NCBI RefSeq assembly: GCF_004078655.1
Contig: NZ_RZNC01000004.1
Coordinates: 220,920 to 284,919, forward strand
Direction: 5' to 3'
DNA: 64,000 nucleotides
Source of the DNA: Labedella populi
Lineage (GTDB): Bacteria; Actinomycetota; Actinomycetes; Actinomycetales; Microbacteriaceae
Positions 58,890-64,000 of the stretch are shown one piece after another. Position 1 is the first letter of the stretch. Every line of letters begins with the position of its first letter. The notes beneath the pieces were generated by a model. The model saw only the letters and a list, made by a program, of their open reading frames with translations. It had not been told where the DNA came from and ran no database searches. A program made the translations under genes and the position numbers.

Positions 58890-59797
58890 GAGACGACCTC
58901 CTTCTCTGTGGGGATTTCCGTGCCCGTGAGGTGCACGACGAGTTGCTGGAGCGACACGGGGGCGAGCTCGAGACCGAGTTCTCGGGCCTCACGGCGTTCG
59001 GTGGGGTGGAGCGGGCCGGTGAAGGTGACGGACGCGAGACCGCCGATGCCGTCACGGCCGATCACGTCGCGACCGGTGACGAACGCCTCGACGGTGCCGC
59101 GGGTCCCCACGACCGTGGTCGCCGAGCCGCGCACCTCCTCGGCATCGGCGTCGATGAGGATGCGTCCGCGGTCGACGAGCACGACGTGCTCGATGAGGTT
59201 GCTGACCTCATCGATGAGGTGCGTCGAGAGGACGATTGTGCGCGGATGCTCGGCGACGTCGGCGAGGAGCCGATCGTAGAAGGTCGCTCGCGCGACGGCG
59301 TCGAGACCGAGGTACGGTTCGTCGAAGAAGGTCAGAGGGGCCCGGGAGGCGAGACCGACAATGACACCCACGGCGGACAACTGGCCACGCGAGAGCTTCT
59401 TGATGGGACGGCCGAGGGGCACTCGGAACTCGGCGATGAGTTCCGCCGCGAGCGCCTCGTCCCAGTTCGGGAAGAACCACGGCGCCGAGGCGAAGACGTG
59501 GCTCGGTCTGAACTGGTCCGGATACTTCTGCGACTCCGCGATGAAGCAGATGCGACTGAGAACGTCGGCATGTTCGGCCGGGGTTCGACCGAACACCTCG
59601 ACGGTGCCGCCGTCCGGGAAGATCTGGCCGGTGAGCAGTTGCATCGCCGTGGTCTTCCCCGCTCCGTTCCGACCGAGCAGGCCGTAGATCCTGTTCGCCT
59701 CGAAGGTCAGGTCGACGGCGTCGAGCGCGGTGAAGGAGCCATAGGTCTTCGTGAGGCCGCGTGCCCTCACCACCGGCCCGGTGTCGTGCGTGCTCAT
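58886..59797 (-). CDS. ABC transporter ATP-binding protein
   Basis: A 303-residue ABC ATPase of the exporter type. Walker A is GLLGRNGAGKTTAMQLLTG near residue 40; the Q-loop is in ICFIAESQKYPDQF; the signature LSRGQLSAVGVIVGLASRAP near residue 135 has SRGQ where SGGQ is usual; Walker B is LTFFDEPYLGLD; and the switch is TIVLSTHLIDEVSNL. The ATG at 59797 overlaps the GntR stop (ATGA). The set GntR-ATPase-permease resembles ytr operons that respond to cell-envelope antibiotics. Confidence 0.92.
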   Translation of the reverse strand: MSTHDTGPVVRARGLTKTYGSFTALDAVDLTFEANRIYGLLGRNGAGKTTAMQLLTGQIFPDGGTVEVFGRTPAEHADVLSRICFIAESQKYPDQFRPSHVFASAPWFFPNWDEALAAELIAEFRVPLGRPIKKLSRGQLSAVGVIVGLASRAPLTFFDEPYLGLDAVARATFYDRLLADVAEHPRTIVLSTHLIDEVSNLIEHVVLVDRGRILIDADAEEVRGSATTVVGTRGTVEAFVTGRDVIGRDGIGGLASVTFTGPLHPTERREARELGLELAPVSLQQLVVHLTGTEIPTEKEVVS

Positions 59798-60156
59798 GAT
59801 GCAGGTCCTTCCGAACGGATCATGTCCGAGAGTTGGGTGGCGGAGATGCCGAGCTTGGCTGCCTCCGTGAGGAGCGGGCGGACGAACTCGTCCGGGAAGC
59901 GGGCGCGGCGACGCTCGATGAGCATGTCGCGGGCACCGGTGCTGACGAACATTCCGATCCCTCGTTTCTTGTAGATGACCCCGTCTTCGACGAGTCGATT
60001 GACGCCCTTGCCGGCCGTCGCCGGATTGATGCGGTGGAATGCGGCGAACTCGTTCGTCGACGGCACCTGGGTCTCCTCCGGGAGGCGGCCCTCGATGATG
60101 TCGTTCTCCACCTGCTCGGCGATCTGCAGGAAGATCGGACGCGAATCGTCCATCAT
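59794..60156 (-). CDS. GntR family (YtrA-type) transcriptional regulator
   Basis: A 120-residue GntR regulator. The N-terminal winged helix (PIFLQIAEQVENDIIEGRLP, VPSTNEFAAFHRINPATAGK near residue 31) is followed by a short helical tail of about 45 residues, the YtrA subgroup layout. It is the first gene of a GntR-ATPase-permease operon and probably represses it. A short inverted repeat, TTAGT-N6-ACTAA, lies just upstream. GCGAGGCG is a possible ribosome-binding site. Confidence 0.9.
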   Translation of the reverse strand: MMDDSRPIFLQIAEQVENDIIEGRLPEETQVPSTNEFAAFHRINPATAGKGVNRLVEDGVIYKKRGIGMFVSTGARDMLIERRRARFPDEFVRPLLTEAAKLGISATQLSDMIRSEGPAS

Positions 60157-60175
60157 TCATCGCCTCGCTGGTTCA

Positions 60176-60191
60176 TTAGTCATGTAACTAA
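60176..60191. promoter_or_regulatory. inverted repeat, candidate GntR operator
   Basis: TTAGT (60176-60180) and ACTAA (60187-60191) are separated by 6 bp, 19 nt upstream of the GntR ATG in an AT-rich patch. YtrA-type repressors usually bind such repeats in their own promoter. Confidence 0.45.
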
Positions 60192-60252
60192 CCAATCAGG
60201 CCAAGCGACCGGTGTCAAGACCCGTCTCGCGACGTGTCGACTCGTCCCCCTG

Positions 60253-61131
60253 TCAGGCGGGGAGCAGCACGACCGGAACCGGGGAGTGGCGGACGATCTT
60301 CGTCGCACTCGACCCCATGAATACGCGCGCGACCGCCCCTCCCGGCTTCGAGCCGATGACGAGAACATCACCGGGGGCCCAGTCGACCTCATCCACCGCG
60401 GCCCGCCAGTCGGCTCCCACGGCGATCGTCGTCTCGACGTCGTCGCCCACGAGGCCGCGAGAACGCAAGGAATCGAACGTCACGCGCACGCCGGCGGTCC
60501 AGGCGACGAACACCTCCTCCTCGGCGTCGAGACCCACCTCCGGCGGGAACATCGCGGGACGCCGCAGCCCGAACGTGACGATGCGCACCCGTGCACTCGC
60601 GGACTCGGCGAGTGCGACGAGTCGCGCGATCGCGGGCACCTCCGACTCGTTGCCGGCCCACGCGAAGGTCAAGCGATCGATACCGTCCTTCGGCGCGCGA
60701 TAGGCGCGCGGCGCGACCGCGACGGGCACCGGCGACGAGTGCACGAGCCGGTCGGCCGTCGACCCCAGCACGACCTGGCCGAGGCTGCCGTCGGCGGCCG
60801 AGCCGAGGACGATCACCGTCGCGTCCTCGTCCCGCGCTGCCTGGACGAGCGCAGCGGGCACCGATCGCCCCTCGACACGTCGGAAAGTGACGTCGTGCTG
60901 CGGTGCCGACTCCGTCAACCGCGTGCGAGCGGCTGCCAGGTCGTCGTCCGCGGCGCGTCGCGACCAGTCGATGAACTCCGCATCGACGCGCGAGATGGAG
61001 GGGGTGCCCCACGAGCGCCGCGCGGCCGTCACGACGGTGAGAGGGAGGCCGAACGCGTCGGCGAGCGCGACTCCGAGTTCGAGCGCGTCGCGAGCGCCCC
61101 GACCATTCGCGAACCCGACGAGGACGGTCAT
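60253..61131 (-). CDS. universal stress protein, two USP domains
   Basis: A 292-residue protein of two tandem UspA-like domains (residues 1-140 and 150-292). The ATP-binding G-x2-G-x9-G(S/T) motif appears in domain 1 as LGSAADGSLGQVVLGSTADR near residue 110 and in domain 2 as IGSKPGGAVARVFMGSSATK near residue 255. Each domain ends in SPVPV. It overlaps the amino-acid permease gene by ATGA and is downstream of it, so they are one operon; a stress link to amino-acid uptake is inference. Confidence 0.92.
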   Translation of the reverse strand: MTVLVGFANGRGARDALELGVALADAFGLPLTVVTAARRSWGTPSISRVDAEFIDWSRRAADDDLAAARTRLTESAPQHDVTFRRVEGRSVPAALVQAARDEDATVIVLGSAADGSLGQVVLGSTADRLVHSSPVPVAVAPRAYRAPKDGIDRLTFAWAGNESEVPAIARLVALAESASARVRIVTFGLRRPAMFPPEVGLDAEEEVFVAWTAGVRVTFDSLRSRGLVGDDVETTIAVGADWRAAVDEVDWAPGDVLVIGSKPGGAVARVFMGSSATKIVRHSPVPVVLLPA

Positions 61132-62618
61132 GACCGTCCCCCGCCGTCGGTCATACGCCCGGGTCCGGTCGCACCCCCCGGCGCCGGTCCGGCGGCCGGA
61201 TCATCGACCTCCCCGACCAGGGTCTGATTGAGCTTGCTGTGCCGCCGACCCCAGAACAGATAGAACGCGAGGACCACGAGGAGCCAGCCGAGGAACCACA
61301 CGTACGTACTCCAGTGCAGTCCGGACAGGATGTAGAGGCACGCGAGGATCGAGAGGATCGGCACGACGGGGTAGCCCGGGACGCGGAAGCCGCGCGGCAG
61401 ATCCGGCCGGGTGCGTCGCAAGACGATGACACCGAGCGATACGACGATGAACGCGACGAGGGTGCCGATCGACACCAGGTCCCACAGACTGTCGAGCGGC
61501 ACGAAACCGGCGAGGAGACCGACCGCGATCGCGACGACGACGGTCGTGTTGACGGGCGTCCGGAGCGTGGGGTGGACGCGAGCGAACATCGGCGGCAGCA
61601 GACCGTCGCGCCCGATGGCGAAGAGGATGCGCGTCTGCCCGTACATCGTCACGAGGGTGACCGAGAAGATCGAGATCACGGCTCCGATCGCGAGGATCGT
61701 GCCCGGCCACGCGGCACCGACGACGTTCTCGAGGATCTTCGCGAGACCGGCCTCGGCCTGGTCCTCATCGGAGAACGTCTGCCACGGCTGGGTCCCGAGG
61801 GCCGAGACCGCGACGAGCAGATAGATGACGACGACTGTGATGAGGGCAGCGATGAGGGCCCGCGGCAGCGTCTTCTGCGGATCCTTCACCTCGTCGCCGG
61901 CCGTCGAGACGGCGTCGAGACCGATGAACGTGAAGAAGATGGTTCCCGCGGCCGCGGTGACCCCGGTGACACCGTTCGGCGCGAAGTCCGCGAAGTTGTC
62001 CGCGCTGAAGGCCGTGAACGCCACGGCGCTGAACCCGAGGAGTACCGCGAGCTTGATGATCACCATGACGGCGTTCGCCATGGCCGACTCGCTGGTTCCG
62101 CGGATGAGCAGGACGGCGCACATCACGACGAGCACGACGGCGGGCAGGTTGATGACGCCGCCCTCGAACGGGCCCCCCTCGAGCGCGTCCGGGATGCCGA
62201 ACCCGAACAGATTCGAGATCAGCAGGTCGACGTAGTCGCTCCAGCCGACGGCCACCGCTGCGGTGGACACCCCGTATTCGAGGAGCAGACACGCCGCGAC
62301 CCCCATCGCGACGATCTCGCCGAGAGTCGCGTACGCGTAGGAGTACGTGGAACCGGAGACGGGCACGGCCGACGCCATCTCGGCGTAGCAGAGGGCGGAG
62401 AGCCCGGCGGCCAAGCCCGCGAGCAGGAACGCGATGACGACCGCGGGCCCCGCGTCCGGCACTGCCTCGTGCATCACGAAGAACACGCCCGTACCGACCG
62501 TCGCACCGACCCCGAACATCGTGAGCTGGAAGGCGCTCAGGTTCCGGGACAGGCCGCCCGGAGAGGTCGCGGGGGCGGAGATGGGCTTGCGACGGAACAA
62601 TTGCTGACTCGTACTCAC
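61128..62618 (-). CDS. APC family amino-acid permease
   Basis: A 496-residue membrane transporter of the amino acid-polyamine-organocation superfamily with twelve predicted helices. Diagnostic segments are FGVGATVGTGVFFVMHEAVP in helix 1 near residue 35, ALCYAEMASAVPVSGSTYSY near residue 77 and FIGLDAVSTAGDEVKDPQKT near residue 233. The look is that of cationic amino-acid transporters (CAT/YfnA-like). The GTG at 62618 is chosen because the conserved region starts about 35 residues later; a longer start at 62702 is possible. It is cotranscribed with the downstream universal stress protein. Confidence 0.92.
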   Translation of the reverse strand: MSTSQQLFRRKPISAPATSPGGLSRNLSAFQLTMFGVGATVGTGVFFVMHEAVPDAGPAVVIAFLLAGLAAGLSALCYAEMASAVPVSGSTYSYAYATLGEIVAMGVAACLLLEYGVSTAAVAVGWSDYVDLLISNLFGFGIPDALEGGPFEGGVINLPAVVLVVMCAVLLIRGTSESAMANAVMVIIKLAVLLGFSAVAFTAFSADNFADFAPNGVTGVTAAAGTIFFTFIGLDAVSTAGDEVKDPQKTLPRALIAALITVVVIYLLVAVSALGTQPWQTFSDEDQAEAGLAKILENVVGAAWPGTILAIGAVISIFSVTLVTMYGQTRILFAIGRDGLLPPMFARVHPTLRTPVNTTVVVAIAVGLLAGFVPLDSLWDLVSIGTLVAFIVVSLGVIVLRRTRPDLPRGFRVPGYPVVPILSILACLYILSGLHWSTYVWFLGWLLVVLAFYLFWGRRHSKLNQTLVGEVDDPAAGPAPGGATGPGRMTDGGGRS

Positions 62619-62746
62619 GCGATCCCCGTTCGTCGGCGCGAACGACCGGTGGACGTCGCGAAGCTGCACGATGGTGACCGATGGTAGAAGCGCACGGGGC
62701 ACGACACAAGCACTGGATCGCGCCGCTCGCGAGGAGGACCGCCGAC

Positions 62747-63457
62747 TCAGCCGCCGCTGAGGACGGCGACGAGGTCGCGTGCATCGCTCACACGGTGGAA
62801 CGGGATGCCACGGGAGGTCGCCTCGCTCTCCAGACGACGGATCGCCTCATCGATCGTGGCGTCGTCGAGCAGATCGCCGAGCGACACCGTGAGGAAACCG
62901 GGGCGATCGTTCGTCCGGCGCCACCGCGGATCCGAACGCGGGAACGGGCGCACGAGGTGCGTCAGCCGGGCGTCGATGACTCGCGCACGAGTGGCGCCCA
63001 CATCGGTGACGGCGAGGCCGACGGTGACGGCGCGCCCGTGGCGGCTGGCCTTGTCCGCGACGCACACACTCGTGACCACCGACCATTCGAGTAGCGGCAG
63101 ATGTGCGAGGTGCACTCCCTCCGAGGACAGTCCGATCACGATGCCCCCCTCCGGCGCGGACGCGGCGAGCAAACGTCGGGTCCGCGAACGAGCCGCGCCG
63201 GCCAGGACGACGGCGGCCACGGCCGCGAGGAGGGCGAGCACCGACAGCCCGATCCCGAAGACGGGCACCGCTCCGCGCCGCGCCTCCAGCACGATGACCG
63301 CCGTGGCGACGAACGCGAGCACGAGGGCGCCCATGAGCGCGATCCGACCGCTCCACACGCTCACGCGGGCACGCCGATGCACGCGCGCTGCGAGCGCGGC
63401 GGAGATCTCGACCTCGAGCCGGTCCTCTCCGGGGCGGCGTTCGAACACGTCCGACAC
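62747..63457 (-). CDS. hypothetical membrane protein
   Basis: A 236-residue protein with a charged N-terminus (about 40 residues), two membrane helices (about residues 38-57 and 66-87) and a soluble C-terminal domain of about 145 residues (EGGIVIGLSSEGVHLAHLPL onward) likely facing the cytoplasm. No family is recognised. The GTG at 63457 is preferred over the GTG at 63466 because AGGAGG lies 8 nt upstream of the former and directly abuts the latter. Confidence 0.68.
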   Translation of the reverse strand: MSDVFERRPGEDRLEVEISAALAARVHRRARVSVWSGRIALMGALVLAFVATAVIVLEARRGAVPVFGIGLSVLALLAAVAAVVLAGAARSRTRRLLAASAPEGGIVIGLSSEGVHLAHLPLLEWSVVTSVCVADKASRHGRAVTVGLAVTDVGATRARVIDARLTHLVRPFPRSDPRWRRTNDRPGFLTVSLGDLLDDATIDEAIRRLESEATSRGIPFHRVSDARDLVAVLSGG

Positions 63458-63577
63458 GAACCTCACCTCCTCTCACCCGCGCCACCGTAACCCGTCCGCC
63501 GAGGCCGTCGAGGCGCGGGAGCGCCGCTTGTGGAAACGGAGGCGGATGATCGACTTCCGGCACGGTCCCGGCGGGGA

Positions 63578-63840
63578 TCAGCCGCCGTCCGTGACGAGAC
63601 GGTACCCGCGCCCCGGCTCGGTCAGGAGGTGACGCGGCTCCGACGGATGCGACTCGAGCTTCTTGCGCAGCTGAGCCAGGTAGAGGCGCAGGTATCCACT
63701 GTCGCCGGTGTGATGGGAGCCCCACACGCGTGCACCACGGTTCCATCGGCCGGGTCGCTGCGGGTGACGGACCGGGAGGCGAGGTCGATCCTCCCCTGAT
63801 CGGCCGGCCGTGAGCGACACGACGCGGGTGCGACCCCACC
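63578..63840 (-). pseudogene. decayed KdpE/OmpR-type response regulator, 3' part
   Basis: The last 50 codons on the minus strand read VWGSHHTGDSGYLRLYLAQL, RKKLESHPSEPRHLLTEPGR and GYRLVTDGG, the C-terminal half of a KdpE-type winged helix. Upstream, residues such as LPVRHPQRPG and SLTAGRSG look like the corresponding degraded region of that domain (LVRHPxR and LTP-x-EW in intact proteins) with probable frameshifts. No receiver domain or start codon is found within reach. This is best read as the decayed end of a kdpE-like gene. Confidence 0.7.
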
Positions 63841-63946
63841 CCGGGGATCGCCGGCGGCCGTCGTCCACAGACGCCGATCGACGACAGCCTTCCACCCGTG
63901 CCGCCGGCCCCGCGACGATGTCGGTGGTGTGGTGTTCACTGTTCCT

Positions 63947-64000
63947 ATGGGGGAACACGGCACGGCACTCAGCGTCGCGATCGCACACGCGGTCGACGAG
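63947..64000 (+). CDS. 5' end of a CDS leaving the window
   Basis: An ATG opens a frame of 18 codons (MGEHGTALSVAIAHAVDE) that reaches the window edge. TTCACT lies 6 nt before the ATG, the usual leaderless spacing in this window but a poor hexamer. The family cannot be named from so few residues. Confidence 0.4.
   Translation, partial: MGEHGTALSVAIAHAVDE

Noticed and set aside
61239..62687. A 482-codon plus-strand frame antisense to the APC permease
   Set aside because: It is an Asp/Arg/Glu/Gly-rich shadow; the permease on the other strand has all expected helices and motifs.

Overview
The window is 64 kb of high-GC DNA with short intergenic gaps, many GTG starts and ATGA/GTGA stop-start overlaps. 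The gene content (menaquinone pathway, system II cytochrome c maturation, a bS22-type ribosomal protein, a BldC-like regulator, DUF1206, DUF4229 and DUF6458 proteins, an archaeal-type AspRS) points to a chromosomal segment of an actinobacterium, most likely a member of the Microbacteriaceae. This placement is by gene content, not by a marker gene. There is one tRNA (Tyr) and no rRNA, CRISPR array, phage module or insertion sequence.

Layout. 1-5.5 kb: inositol-phosphatase-like enzyme, tRNA-Tyr, PfkB sugar kinase, Eis-like acetyltransferase, YajQ, a small membrane gene that may be frameshifted, and a DUF1206 protein. 5.6-11.6 kb: a putrescine/GABA catabolic operon (gabT-gabD-amine oxidase) diverging from a PucR-type regulator across a perfect 17-bp palindrome. 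11.7-20.4 kb: CPBP protease, alpha/beta hydrolase, membrane protein, FprA-like reductase, polyprenyl diphosphate synthase, saccharopine dehydrogenase-like enzyme and amidase. 20.4-21.9 kb: a lower-GC patch with a Fic protein, probably acquired. 21.9-32.6 kb: menaquinone genes menG, menF, menD, menA, menE, menB and menC, interleaved with a lipoprotein, a polyphosphate kinase 2 and small membrane proteins. 32.6-37.4 kb: ccsB-resB-ccdA-resA for cytochrome c maturation, ending in a histidine phosphatase that diverges from aspS. 39.2-42.9 kb: glutaredoxin-like protein, a DtxR/MntR-type regulator and a Mn/Zn ABC importer. 43-50.5 kb: bS22, an unknown protein, BldC-like regulator, ArsR regulator, TrkA-type protein, proC, a truncated SGNH hydrolase ahead of a BadF-type kinase, tadA, upp, and an orphan winged-helix regulator preceded by a small Cys-rich leader ORF. 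50.5-64 kb: L,D-transpeptidase, transporters, MarR regulator, photolyase, a second DUF1206 protein, a GntR/ABC operon, a stress protein with an amino-acid permease, and a decayed KdpE-like gene.

How the genes work together. Menaquinone synthesis, a long-chain prenyl diphosphate synthase and cytochrome c maturation lie close together, as expected for supply of a menaquinol:cytochrome c respiratory chain. The gab/puo genes can take putrescine through GABA to succinate. The metal importer and its likely regulator form a homeostasis unit.

A window-wide pattern is that at least 25 start codons are preceded at 6-8 nt by a TANNNT -10 hexamer (most often TAGGCT or TAGACT) with no Shine-Dalgarno sequence. 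This indicates pervasive leaderless transcription. The most interesting local signals are: the leaderless Cys-rich leader ORF with alternative hairpins before the winged-helix regulator; a 33-bp-arm perfect palindrome after aspS; the gab operator palindrome; a 16-bp near-palindrome next to the metal-importer promoter; and several gene remnants.
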